Assembly: GCF_004795055.1 (NCBI RefSeq)
Contig: NZ_SSBJ01000017.1
Location: forward strand, 62,001 to 126,000
Source of the DNA: Streptomyces sp. A1136
GTDB taxonomy: Bacteria > Actinomycetota > Actinomycetes > Streptomycetales > Streptomycetaceae
Direction of reading: 5' to 3'
DNA: 64,000 bases
How positions within the stretch are numbered: the stretch's first letter is position 1; each line of letters begins with the position of its first letter. Under the pieces are notes generated by a model. That model searched no databases. It saw only the letters and a program-made list of their open reading frames with translations, and was not told the origin of the DNA. This document shows positions 34,520 through 42,917 of the stretch, in pieces. The position numbers and the translations under genes were made by a program.

Positions 34520-35111
34520 GGAAGACGAGACGGGCCTTCTTCACCGGGAGGTAGACCTCCGGCAGGTCGATCTCGGGCAGCTCGATCTCGGGACCGAGGG
34601 TGAAGCCGGAGCGCCGGAGGAAGGCGATGACCTTGGTGTTGCGGACGTCCGGCTCGCCGACCACCCGGCGGGCACCGCCGTCGGAGAACAGGTACGCCGT
34701 GAACACGCCCACCAGGGCGGCGCTGAACCCGTGCTCCGGTGCGCCCTGGGCCGGCGCGAGCAGCAGGTGGATGCCGACGTCGCCCGGCCGCACCTCGTAG
34801 CACTCGCTGATCCGGTCCTCGGCGCAGTCGTACGTCTGGAACAGCGCGACGGGTCGGCCGTCGCGGCGGACGAGGAAGGCGTGGTGGGTGGTGCGGCGGT
34901 CGACGTCCTCGTAGATCTCTCGGACCAGCTCGCGGCTCGCCTCGGCCATGCCCCAGAAGCGGGCTCGTTCCTCGGTGACCCAACCGTGGATCAGGGCCGA
35001 GTCGGCGGCCGGGTCGAGGGGGGTGAGGGTGACGGCGCCGAAGCCCTCTACGAGGCGGGTGAACACCGGCTGACGGGTGGCGGTGGGGGTGGGCGTTGCG
35101 GGGGTGGTCAT
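34494..35111 (-). CDS. GNAT acyltransferase of the siderophore (IucB/AlcB/DesC-like) type
   Basis: A 205-aa protein similar to acyl-CoA:hydroxylamine acyltransferases of hydroxamate siderophore pathways. Family landmarks: LDPAADSALIHGWVTEERARFWGM, GDVGIHLLLAPAQGAPEHGFSAAL (acyl-CoA binding), and RRVVGEPDVRNTKVIAFLRRSGFTL. The family's usual role is to acylate an N-hydroxylated diamine or lysine. The ATG at 35111 overlaps the stop of the upstream penicillin-acylase-like gene by 4 bases, so both are read from the iron-box promoter at 37316. The substrate is not known; no hydroxylase or NIS synthetase lies in this window. Confidence 0.85.
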   Translation of the reverse strand: MTTPATPTPTATRQPVFTRLVEGFGAVTLTPLDPAADSALIHGWVTEERARFWGMAEASRELVREIYEDVDRRTTHHAFLVRRDGRPVALFQTYDCAEDRISECYEVRPGDVGIHLLLAPAQGAPEHGFSAALVGVFTAYLFSDGGARRVVGEPDVRNTKVIAFLRRSGFTLGPEIELPEIDLPEVYLPVKKARLVFLNATPGSR

Positions 35112-37285
35112 GCGGATTCCTTGGTGAGGCGGGCCCAGTCGGTGACGACGGGGACGAGTTCGCAGCGCGCCCAGAGGGGGAGTTGGTCGCGGTGGTGGGG
35201 GGACCCGGTGACCCCGTCGGCGCCCAGCGGGACCACCCAGAGGCTGTCCTCGCGCCGGGCCAGGTCCCAGACGTAACGGGCCGCCGACGCGCGGGCGGCG
35301 AGGTCGGTGAGGCCGGGGACGGAGGAGGTGGCGTTCACGCAGTCGTGGTCGCCGCCGAGTCCGGGCCACTCGGCGTCCGGGTCCGGGAACGCCGACCACG
35401 GGGTCAGCCGGTGCACCTGTGACCAGGGCGCGTCGGCGGTGCGCGCGGTCGCGGTCTCCTCCAGGGCGGCGCGGACGTGCGCTGCGCGGTCCACACCGGG
35501 GAGGAGGCTCGTGGTCAGCAGGCCCTCCAAGGCGTAACCGACGCGGGGGACCAGGTACAGCCAGGGGTGGAACACCTCGGGGGCGGTGGGGGTGTCGGCC
35601 AGGCCGGCGAAGACGGGGTCGGCGGCGAAGCGGCGTACGATCGCGGCCCGGAAGGCCGAGAAGACGGTGGCGTCGGTGGAGTCGGGGTCCATGTGCCGGT
35701 CCCAGGCGAGGAGGCGTTCGCGCAGCCGCGCCGCGGCGGGGGAGAGGCCGTCGAGCCCCGGCAGCAGGGCCAGGAGCGGTTGCGCCGAGGCGAGGTGGGT
35801 GTCCCGGTGGATGTCGGCCATCGCCTTCGGGGACCAGTCGGCCGAGCCGGAGAGCAGTTCACGGATGCGGTTCGCGCGGTGCGGGGGCGCGAACTCCACG
35901 CCGAGCGGGGAGGCGATGCCGCGCGCGTTCGCCATGACGGCGAAGCCCTGGACCGGCTCGGCGGGGGTGTCGGCCCAGCCCCGCCACGCGTACCGGCCGT
36001 CCCAGGCGGGCACGGGGCGCAGCCGGTTGGCGGGATCGCGGCGGGGGACCGCGCCGGCGACGCGGTGCAACAGGCCGCCCTGGGTGTCGGCGGCGTGGAC
36101 GACGTTGACCGGCTCGGCCCAGCGGTCGAGGGCGCGGTCGATGTCGGCGACCGTGCGGGCGCGCAGCAGCGCGGGGAGGGCGGCGAAGCCGAGGTCGCGG
36201 CGGACGCGGGGCGGGTAGCGCAGCGAGAGGGTGGTGTCGGTGTCGTGGACGACGACGGGGCCGCGGGCGGTTTCGAGCACCTCGACGGTGACCGGGTCGG
36301 CGCCGGCGACCGTGATGGTCTCGGTGTGCCGGTGGACGGGCTCCCACGTGCCGTCCGGTCCGAGCGCCTCGACGTCGTGACCGTCGTCGTGTCCGTCGTA
36401 GGCGTGAACGCCGTCGGTGTGCCGGTCCTCGGCGGGACGGTCGCCGGTGGGACGGTCGGCGCCGCCGGTGACGGCCGCGGGGCGCACCCGCTCGACGTAC
36501 AGGTCCTGGTAGTCGGCCATGGCGTTGGTGATGGCCCAGGCGGCGCTGCCCGTGTGGCCGAAGTGGGCGAGGCCGGGGACGCCGGGGACGGCGAGGCCGA
36601 TCACGTCGTACTCGGGGCAGGAGAGGCGTATCTGTTGGTAGACGCCCGGGTCTTCGATGAACCGGTGGGGGTCGCCCGCGATGATCGCCGCGCCGGTGGC
36701 GGTGCGCTCCCCGGGGACGAGCCATCCGTTGCTGCCGGCGGTGCCGGGGCCGTCGGTGGCGAAGAGGGTGACGGCGTCGTCGCCGAGGGCCCGGGCCACG
36801 CGCTCGCGCCAGAGCTTGGTGGCGAAGCCGGCGAAGAGGACGTGGGTGGCGATCCAGACGGCCAGCGGTACCCACGGCTCCCAGGGAGTGGGGCTGTGTC
36901 CGGTGCGCGCGAACCGTTCGTCGCGGGCGGCGCCTTCGGCGAGGCCGTCGTTGACGCCGTCGACGTACGCCCGTACCCAGGCGGCGGTCTGCGGGTCGAG
37001 GGCCTCGTGGCAGCGGCGCGCGGTGTCGTCGAGCCGGGCCTGGCGTGCGAACCGGTCCCACGAGACGGCCTCGGGTCCGAGGAACGCGGCGCTCGTACCC
37101 CGGGCGCGGTGCCGCTCCACCTCCACCTGCCAGGCCCGGTCCAGGGCGGTGACGCGGCCCTGCGCGTGGGCCAGGCGGAGGTGGTCGCGGGCGCGGAGAT
37201 GCGGGATGCCCCAGGCGTCGCGGTAGACGCCGTCGGGGGCGGGGTCGCCGGGAGTGGAGCCGTCCGTGGTGGTCCTGCTGCTCAT
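35108..37285 (-). CDS. Penicillin acylase family Ntn hydrolase, iron-box controlled
   Basis: A 725-aa penicillin-acylase/aculeacin-acylase-like protein. The likely alpha-chain holds YRDAWGIPHLRARDHLRLAHAQGRVTALDRAWQVEVERHRARG. The autocatalytic cleavage site is GPGTAG|SNGWLV, with S185 as the N-terminal nucleophile of the beta chain. It also has GDPHRFIEDPGVYQQIRLSCPEYDVIGLAVPG and WAITNAMADYQDLYVERV. Unlike most relatives it shows no signal peptide, so it may act in the cytoplasm. It is co-translated with the acyltransferase downstream (4-base overlap), and a DmdR/IdeR-type box lies 31-49 bp before its ATG. Penicillin-acylase and GNAT genes are reported beside some desferrioxamine clusters (DesG/DesH), for aryl-acyl variants; this pair looks similar but free-standing. 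Confidence 0.87.
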   Translation of the reverse strand: MSSRTTTDGSTPGDPAPDGVYRDAWGIPHLRARDHLRLAHAQGRVTALDRAWQVEVERHRARGTSAAFLGPEAVSWDRFARQARLDDTARRCHEALDPQTAAWVRAYVDGVNDGLAEGAARDERFARTGHSPTPWEPWVPLAVWIATHVLFAGFATKLWRERVARALGDDAVTLFATDGPGTAGSNGWLVPGERTATGAAIIAGDPHRFIEDPGVYQQIRLSCPEYDVIGLAVPGVPGLAHFGHTGSAAWAITNAMADYQDLYVERVRPAAVTGGADRPTGDRPAEDRHTDGVHAYDGHDDGHDVEALGPDGTWEPVHRHTETITVAGADPVTVEVLETARGPVVVHDTDTTLSLRYPPRVRRDLGFAALPALLRARTVADIDRALDRWAEPVNVVHAADTQGGLLHRVAGAVPRRDPANRLRPVPAWDGRYAWRGWADTPAEPVQGFAVMANARGIASPLGVEFAPPHRANRIRELLSGSADWSPKAMADIHRDTHLASAQPLLALLPGLDGLSPAAARLRERLLAWDRHMDPDSTDATVFSAFRAAIVRRFAADPVFAGLADTPTAPEVFHPWLYLVPRVGYALEGLLTTSLLPGVDRAAHVRAALEETATARTADAPWSQVHRLTPWSAFPDPDAEWPGLGGDHDCVNATSSVPGLTDLAARASAARYVWDLARREDSLWVVPLGADGVTGSPHHRDQLPLWARCELVPVVTDWARLTKESA

Positions 37286-37315
37286 GCTGGGGCTCCCCCG
37301 ATGGTGACCGGCCGC

Positions 37316-37334
37316 TTAGGTAAGGCTTTCCTAA
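37316..37334. promoter_or_regulatory. Iron box (DmdR/IdeR-type operator) before the acylase operon
   Basis: TTAGGTAAGGCTTTCCTAA is a 19-bp inverted repeat (8 of 9 pairs match) that differs from the consensus TTAGGTTAGGCTAACCTAA at three A/T positions. It lies 31-49 bp upstream of the acylase start, in the promoter region. Streptomyces DmdR1 uses such boxes to repress siderophore and iron genes when iron is plentiful. Confidence 0.85.
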
Positions 37335-37389
37335 CTGTCGATGCCCACTATAGGGGCAGGGCCGGCAGGGACAGCGGCAGCGGTCGCGA

Positions 37390-37890
37390 TCAATCGCCGA
37401 CGGTGCCGTCGATCGCTTCGCGGAGGAAGTCGGCGTGGCCGTTGTGGCGGGCGTACTCGTGGATCATGTGCAGCATCACGAACCTGAGGGAGACCTCCTC
37501 CTTCCACTTCGCGACGTAGCCCCTGACGTCGAGGGACTCGGCCGCGGCCTCCACGGCGCGGGAGTGCTCGACCTCCGCCTCCCAGGCCGCGAAGGCCTCG
37601 GCCCGGGTGGCGGAGGAGACGTCGTAGGCGGCCTGGAAGTCGTGCCGGTCGGACCACACGTGCGGGACGTCGGTGGCGCCGATCGTGCGACGGAACCAGT
37701 GCCGTTCGACCTCGGCCATGTGTCGCACGAGCCCCAGCAGGGACAAGGTCGAGGGCGGCGACGCCTGCCGGCGCAGGTCTTCGTCGGAGAGGTCCCGGCA
37801 CTTCCTGACGAGGATGGAGCGGTGGTAGTCGAGGTAACCGCGGAGGCTTTCGCGCTCGTCGGCGGTGAAGGAGGGGTCAACGGGTTCCAT
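37390..37890 (-). CDS. DinB-like protein (DUF664)
   Basis: A 166-aa four-helix DinB/YfiT-type protein. LLGLVRHMAEVERHWFRR and the C-terminal LHMIHEYARHNGHADFLREAIDGTVG carry the histidines that form the metal site of this fold (roughly residues 57, 63, 146 and 153). Members act as thiol-S-transferases or have unknown metal-dependent roles. The ATG at 37890 is the first in frame. It lies 57 bp before the next gene on the same strand (GNAT) and downstream of the iron box, but is not in that operon. Confidence 0.85.
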   Translation of the reverse strand: MEPVDPSFTADERESLRGYLDYHRSILVRKCRDLSDEDLRRQASPPSTLSLLGLVRHMAEVERHWFRRTIGATDVPHVWSDRHDFQAAYDVSSATRAEAFAAWEAEVEHSRAVEAAAESLDVRGYVAKWKEEVSLRFVMLHMIHEYARHNGHADFLREAIDGTVGD

Positions 37891-37947
37891 GCAGGGATCT
37901 TGCAGCGTGCGGCGTCGTCGGCGGAAGGGTTTTTCGGGCGGTGCCCC

Positions 37948-38769
37948 TCAGCCCCTCCACACGTACGGCACCGTCACGCCGAGGACCTGGAAGCCCAGCC
38001 GCTCCAGGATCGGGCGGCTGTCGGCCGACGCGTCGACCTGGAGGTAGGGGATGCCGCGTTGCCGCGCCACGCGGGCGCGGTGCGCGACCAGGAGGCGGTA
38101 GATGCCGCGGCCGCGCCACTCCGGGGCCGTGCCACCACCCCACAGGCCCGCGAACGAGGAGCCAGGGGGCATCTCCATCCGGGCCGCGCTGACGGGGGTG
38201 TCGCCCGCCATGGCGAGTACCGCCTCGATCGTCCGCGGCCGCTCCCGCAACAGGCCGAGGATCTGCTCACGGACGCGTGGCCGTTCGGTACCGAAGGCGC
38301 GGGAGTGGGCCCGCATCATCAGGTCCACGCCCGCCGCGTCCCGCACCACCCGCAGGGTGATCCCCTCCGGCGGGTCCACCGGCAGCGCGGCGATATCGGC
38401 CGTCCGGGCCACCAGCACGGTCTCCGGCGGCTCCGGCACGAAGCCCGCCGCCCGCAGCCGCTCCCCCAAGTCCGCCGGGTGGTCGTGGTCGTAGAGCTTC
38501 CACTCGAATTCCGTCGGCCGGTCCGCGCCCGCGTGCTTCGCGAAGTGCGCGATCTGCGCCGCGATCTCCGCGTCCGCGTTCTCCTCGTCCAGCTCCGACC
38601 AGAGCACGCCGTTCCACCCCAGAAGCCCGGGCACCGTCTGCCGCACGACCGCACCCACCCGCTCCGTCCGGGCCGCTGCCGAGTCGGGCCGGGCGTCTCG
38701 GCGCGTCTGCGCGTCGTACAGGGCCCGTACCCGCGTCACTTCGTCACGGTCCATCGCTGCCGTCGTCAT
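37948..38769 (-). CDS. GNAT family N-acetyltransferase
   Basis: A 273-aa protein whose C-terminal half is a GNAT fold: EGITLRVVRDAAGVDLMM, AGDTPVSAARMEMPPGSSFAGLWGGGTAPEWRGRGIYRLLVAHR (acetyl-CoA loop RGRGIY) and QVDASADSRPILERLGFQVLGV. The N-terminal ~150 residues (LWSELDEENADAEIAAQIAHFAKHAG, WKLYDHDHPADLGERLRAAGFVPEPPET) also look GNAT-related, so it may be a tandem GNAT. Substrate unknown. The start at 38769 (MTTAAMDRDEV) is preferred; an ATG five codons later is possible. It is divergent from the cupin-like gene, with 54 bp between the starts. Confidence 0.83.
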   Translation of the reverse strand: MTTAAMDRDEVTRVRALYDAQTRRDARPDSAAARTERVGAVVRQTVPGLLGWNGVLWSELDEENADAEIAAQIAHFAKHAGADRPTEFEWKLYDHDHPADLGERLRAAGFVPEPPETVLVARTADIAALPVDPPEGITLRVVRDAAGVDLMMRAHSRAFGTERPRVREQILGLLRERPRTIEAVLAMAGDTPVSAARMEMPPGSSFAGLWGGGTAPEWRGRGIYRLLVAHRARVARQRGIPYLQVDASADSRPILERLGFQVLGVTVPYVWRG

Positions 38770-38823
38770 CGGCCCAGCCCAGCACCCGGCATCCGCTCCG
38801 CACAACTGCATTAACCTCGGCCC

Positions 38824-39321
38824 GTGAACGACCACTCGACGACGCCCCCGACCACGACGACCGCCACGACGCCCCCGACCACGACGGCCACGACGACCGC
38901 CACGACGGCCCCCGCCGTCTACACCGGCAAGGCCGCCCCCGACGCCGCCGCCGACCGCGGTTGGCTGCTCGGGCACTTCAAGGCCGCCGGCGATCCCCGC
39001 CACAGCGAGGACGTGGAGATCAAGTGGGGCGTGCACCCCAAGGGCGACGAGCGGGCGCGCTGGGTCACCGGAGAGGAGCGCACCGCGCTCCAGGTGCTCA
39101 TCAGCGGGCGTTTCCGACTGGAGTTCCCCGGCCGCACCGTCGTCCTCGCCGAACAAGGCGACTACGTGGTCTGGGGCCGCGGGGTGGACCACTCCTGGTA
39201 CGCGGAAGAGGACACGGTGGTCCTCACGGTCCGTTGGCCCTCGGTCCCCGGCTACCGCGCGGAAGCACCCGGCGGGGCGTCGTCCCCGGCGCCGTTCGAG
39301 CCCCCTGTGGCGGCCTGCTGA
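38824..39321 (+). CDS. Cupin-like protein with a threonine-repeat N-terminus
   Basis: A 165-aa protein starting at GTG. Its first ~30 residues are almost only Thr, Pro and Ala (TTPPTTTTATTPPTTTATTT), encoded by an imperfect DNA repeat at 38834-38914. The rest has a cupin-type beta barrel: LISGRFRLEFPGRTVVLAEQGDYVVWGRGVDHSWYAEEDTVVLTVRWPS, with the H and nearby residues in cupin motif 2 positions but without the full HxH...E motif 1. It may bind a metal or sugar. There is no signal peptide. It is divergent from the GNAT gene. Confidence 0.75.
   Translation: MNDHSTTPPTTTTATTPPTTTATTTATTAPAVYTGKAAPDAAADRGWLLGHFKAAGDPRHSEDVEIKWGVHPKGDERARWVTGEERTALQVLISGRFRLEFPGRTVVLAEQGDYVVWGRGVDHSWYAEEDTVVLTVRWPSVPGYRAEAPGGASSPAPFEPPVAAC
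38834..38914. repeat. Imperfect (C/G)ACGAC-type tandem repeat coding for Thr/Pro/Ala
   Basis: Blocks such as CGACGCCCCCGACCACGACG and CCACGACGGCC recur several times in frame inside the cupin-like gene, giving the Thr/Pro/Ala-rich N-terminus. It is a slippage-prone tract. Confidence 0.6.
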
Positions 39322-39496
39322 GCCGAGGGCCCGGTTCCCTGTGACGGTGCGCACGAAAGGGACCGACGATCACGAAACGCTGCGATCCTCAAGGGTGGGC
39401 AGTAGAGGCCCTGGTTCCGCCGGGCCTTCACACGTTCAGGCGTTCTTTGCGACGGGCCGTCTCCCGTGAAGATCCGAACAACAGGGAGCACGTCCG

Positions 39497-41788
39497 TTGG
39501 CAGCAATCGCACGGTGGTGCCTGCGGCACCGCCTGGCCACCGTCCTGATCTGGCTGCTCGCCCTCGCGGGGACGGCGGGCGCCGCCGGCGCCGCCGGATC
39601 GGCGTTCTCCGACGACTACGAGGTACCCGGGACCGAGTCCGGCCGGGCCACCGCCCTCCTCCGCGCGGGCTTCCACGGCCAGGGCGGCGACACCGACACC
39701 ATCGTGTGGCGGACCCCCGACCACCAGACGGCCCGCACCCCCTCCGTCGAGCGGCGGATGACGGCGGCGTTGGAGGCGGTGTCCCGTCTCCCCGGCGTCG
39801 CGTCGGTCGCCGGCCCCTATGGTCCCCAACCCGGGCAGGCCGAGCAGATCAGCCCCGACGGGCGCACCGCCTACGCCGTCGTCACCTTCGACCGGCAGGC
39901 CGACTCCGTCCCCAAGGCCCAGGCCGAGGCGGTCGTCAAGACGGCCGAGAACCCGGCCACCGAGACGGACGGTCTCCAAGTGGAACTCGGCGGCCGGGCG
40001 ATCGGTCTGACCGAGGCGCCCAGTGCCCACTACGCCGAGGTCGTCGGCGTGGCCATCGCGGCGGTGGTCCTCTTCCTCGCCTTCGGCTCCCTCGCCGCTT
40101 GCCTGCTGCCCATCGCCACCGCCCTGGTCGGCGTGGGCACCGCCTACTTCGGGACCACCCTCCTCGGGCACGCCATGCCCGTCGCCGACTTCGCCCCGAT
40201 GCTCGGCACGCTCGTGGGGCTCGGAGTCGGCATCGACTACGCGCTGTTCATCGTCACCCGGCACCGCAAGGGCCTCGGCCGGGGTCTCCCCGTCGACGAG
40301 GCGGCCGCGGACGCGGTGGCCACCACGGGCAGGGCCGTGGTCTTCGCCGGGGCCACCGTCTGCATCGCGCTGCTCGGCATGCTCATATTGCGGCTCGACT
40401 TCCTCGACGGCGTCGCCATCGCGGCCTCCCTCACCGTGGTCCTCACCGTGGCCGCGTCGATCACCCTGCTCCCCGCCCTCCTCTCGGTCATCGGCCCGCG
40501 CGCCCTCTCGCGCCGCGAGCGCCGCAGGCTGGCGGAGCAGGGGCCCCGGCCCGAGGCCGCCGCCGGTTTCGCCGCCCGGTGGTCCGCCTTCGTCGAACGG
40601 CACCCCAAAGCGCTCGGACTGCTCGCCGCCGCCGTGATGGTGGTGCTGGCGCTCCCCACCCTCTCCATGCACCTCGGCACCTCCGACCAGGGCAACGACC
40701 CGGCCGGCTCCACCACCCGCAAGGCCTACGACCTGCTGGCCGGGAGCCCCTCCCCGGCCCGGGAACGCGGGGCGGCCCCGGCGGATGGCTTCGGCCCAGG
40801 GACCAACGGTCCGCTCACCGTCGTCGTCCGGCTCGACGGCGCCGGAGACCGGATCGCCGTGGACCGGCTGGCCGACGCCCTGCGCAGGACCAAGGGAGTG
40901 GCCTCCACCGCCCCGCCCGTCTTCAACCGCAGCGCTGACACCGCCGTCCTGACCGTCGTACCGGACTACGCCCCCCAGTCCCGCGCCACGAGCGAGCTGG
41001 TCGACACGCTGCGCCGGGACGTCATCCCGCGCTCCGCGCGCGGGACCTCGATGGAGGCCCACGTCGGCGGGGTGACCGCCTCCTTCGACGACTTCGCCGA
41101 TGTGATCATCGGAAAACTGCCGCTCTTCGTCGGGGTGGTCATCGCGCTCGGCTGTGTCCTCCTGCTGCTGGCCTTCCGGTCCGTCGGCATCCCGGTCAAG
41201 GCCGCCGCCATGAACGTGGCGGCCGTCGCCTCGTCCTTCGGCGTCGTCGTCGGCATGTTCCAGTGGGGCTGGGGCAGCGAACTGCTGGGCCTGGGACGCG
41301 CCGGCCCGATCGAGCCGTTCCTCCCCGTGATCATGGTGTCGGTGCTCTTCGGGCTCTCCATGGACTACCAGGTCTTCCTGGTGAGCCGGATGTACGAGGA
41401 GTGGTTGGAGACCGGCGACAACCGCCGGGCCGTACGCGTGGGACTCGCCGAGACCAGCCGGGTGATCAACTCGGCCGCCGTCATCATGATCTCCGTCTTC
41501 CTCGCGTTCGTCCTCAGCGGTGACCGGCTCATCGCGATGTTCGGCATCGCCCTCGCCTCCGCCGTCGCGCTCGACGCCTTCGTCCTGCGCACGCTGCTGG
41601 TCCCGGCGCTGATGCACATGCTGGGCGGCGCCAACTGGTGGCTCCCCGCCTGGCTGGACCGCCGGCTGCCGCGGATCAGCATCGAGCCGCCCGAGCGCCG
41701 CGACCGTGTCACACTGCCCGCGCGGAGGGCCGGTACCGACACCGCGGCGTGCGAGGACGGCGCCGAGCCCACCACGGCGTCGCGCTGA
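39497..41788 (+). CDS. MMPL family transporter
   Basis: A 763-aa RND-superfamily exporter of the actinobacterial MMPL type. There is one helix at the N-terminus (LRHRLATVLIWLLALAGTAGAAG), then a periplasmic domain with PGTESGRATALLRAGFHGQGG. A first bundle follows (VVGVAIAAVVLFLAFGSLAACLLPIATALVGVG), with the GxGIDY motif (GVGIDYALFIVTRHRKGL) and, later, the symmetrical MSVLFGLSMDYQVFLVSRMYEE repeat. These GIDY and MDYQ motifs carry the proton-relay aspartates. The start is TTG at 39497 with AGGGAG 10 bases upstream. It could export a lipid or polyketide; the substrate is unknown. No regulator is adjacent. Confidence 0.9.
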   Translation: MAAIARWCLRHRLATVLIWLLALAGTAGAAGAAGSAFSDDYEVPGTESGRATALLRAGFHGQGGDTDTIVWRTPDHQTARTPSVERRMTAALEAVSRLPGVASVAGPYGPQPGQAEQISPDGRTAYAVVTFDRQADSVPKAQAEAVVKTAENPATETDGLQVELGGRAIGLTEAPSAHYAEVVGVAIAAVVLFLAFGSLAACLLPIATALVGVGTAYFGTTLLGHAMPVADFAPMLGTLVGLGVGIDYALFIVTRHRKGLGRGLPVDEAAADAVATTGRAVVFAGATVCIALLGMLILRLDFLDGVAIAASLTVVLTVAASITLLPALLSVIGPRALSRRERRRLAEQGPRPEAAAGFAARWSAFVERHPKALGLLAAAVMVVLALPTLSMHLGTSDQGNDPAGSTTRKAYDLLAGSPSPARERGAAPADGFGPGTNGPLTVVVRLDGAGDRIAVDRLADALRRTKGVASTAPPVFNRSADTAVLTVVPDYAPQSRATSELVDTLRRDVIPRSARGTSMEAHVGGVTASFDDFADVIIGKLPLFVGVVIALGCVLLLLAFRSVGIPVKAAAMNVAAVASSFGVVVGMFQWGWGSELLGLGRAGPIEPFLPVIMVSVLFGLSMDYQVFLVSRMYEEWLETGDNRRAVRVGLAETSRVINSAAVIMISVFLAFVLSGDRLIAMFGIALASAVALDAFVLRTLLVPALMHMLGGANWWLPAWLDRRLPRISIEPPERRDRVTLPARRAGTDTAACEDGAEPTTASR

Positions 41789-41951
41789 TCCGACGCCCGC
41801 CGCACCGAGCGCCTTCCCCCCGGCTACGCCCGTCCGGCCGGGGGCCCGGGCGACGCCGGCCGGTCGGTGGCCGAATCCCGTCGCCCGACAGTCGACCCGG
41901 GGTCGGTGGCCGCCTCGACCCGGGGCCCACCTGGGGCGATGCCCCGGGGGC

Positions 41952-41984
41952 TTCTCAGGGACCTCTCAGGAACCTCTCAGAAAC
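41952..41984. promoter_or_regulatory. Three 11-bp direct repeats in the promoter of the acidic membrane protein
   Basis: TTCTCAGGGAC, CTCTCAGGAAC and CTCTCAGAAAC follow one another without gaps. An 11-bp period places each CTCAG on the same DNA face, as at response-regulator sites. The third copy ends 6 bp before the probable -10 box (41991-41996), so binding would overlap the -35 region. Confidence 0.65.
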
Positions 41985-41990
41985 GCCGCC

Positions 41991-41996
41991 TACGGT
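41991..41996 (+). promoter_or_regulatory. Putative -10 box giving a leaderless transcript
   Basis: TACGGT lies 7 bp before the ATG at 42004, so transcription would start at or next to the start codon. No ribosome site is present between them, which fits leaderless initiation, common in actinobacteria. Confidence 0.5.
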
Positions 41997-42003
41997 GCCC
42001 CGC

Positions 42004-42711
42004 ATGGAGACCACCAAGACCACCGCCCCCACCCCCGCCGACGTCGAGAACCCCGAGGACGTGACGGCGGCCGACACCGCGACCGGTGCGGCGAAGGGCG
42101 AGACGGCCGGGCAGCCCGCGGACCGGCGCCCCGAAGCCGACGCGGACCACGCCGCCGAGGCCTCCGCGGCGGAAGCCGCGGCCATCGAAGTCCCCGCCGC
42201 CGAGACGGAAGAGGCGGACGAGACCGAGACCGAGGTCGAGACCGACGACGCGGACGCGGACGAGACCGGCCTGACCGGCGAAGGGGACGACACCGACGAG
42301 CGCTCCGGTGGCGTCGGAGCCGCCGCCTGCGCCATCGTCGCCGCCGCGCTGGGGACCGTGGCCCTCAGCGGAAGCTGGGTCTCCCGCGTCGCCGCCGAGC
42401 GCGAGAACCTGGTCAACCAGCTCGACCTGAGCGCCACGGCCGACAACAACGCGAAGATCGCGGCGCTCTACAGCGCGCCCTGGCACGCGACCGCCCTCGT
42501 CAACGGCGTCCTCGCCACCCTCGCGCTCCTGCTCGCCGTCTTCGTCCTGGCCCGTCCGGCCTTCGGCACGCCCGGCCGTACCCTCCCCACCTGGATCCGG
42601 TCCGTCGCCTGGGCGGCCGTCGCCCTCGGCGTCCTGGGCATCCTGATCTTCGGGCTCATGTACTTCGACGTCCTCCTCCCCGTCCCGACGGCTCCCGCCC
42701 AGCCCGCCTAG
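42004..42711 (+). CDS. Acidic-tailed membrane protein of unknown function
   Basis: A 235-aa protein in two parts. Residues 1-100 are rich in Glu, Asp, Ala and Thr (ETEEADETETEVETDDADAD) and probably disordered in the cytoplasm. After that come three membrane helices: GVGAAACAIVAAALGTVALSG, ATALVNGVLATLALLLAVFVLARP and SVAWAAVALGVLGILIFGLMYF. Between helices 1 and 2 is a loop with RVAAERENLVNQLDLSATADNNAKIAALYSAP. I do not recognise a family. The promoter upstream has three 11-bp direct repeats, so it is probably under a dedicated regulator. No neighbour shares its operon. Confidence 0.75.
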   Translation: METTKTTAPTPADVENPEDVTAADTATGAAKGETAGQPADRRPEADADHAAEASAAEAAAIEVPAAETEEADETETEVETDDADADETGLTGEGDDTDERSGGVGAAACAIVAAALGTVALSGSWVSRVAAERENLVNQLDLSATADNNAKIAALYSAPWHATALVNGVLATLALLLAVFVLARPAFGTPGRTLPTWIRSVAWAAVALGVLGILIFGLMYFDVLLPVPTAPAQPA

Positions 42712-42917
42712 TCATTAGGCACGTTGCCCGGGCCGTGGGGGGCGGCCTAGGCACCCGCTTACCTCCCCGCCGCCCGCCTCAGGCGTCCGCGAGCCTCGCC
42801 TAAGGCATCCCGGTCCGCACAGATGCGGCATGCTCCCGATGTGGCGGTACCCCCTGGGACGCGAATCTTGGATCACACCGAACGAGGTGCCCGAGAAACA
42901 CGACCAGGGAGTACGAG

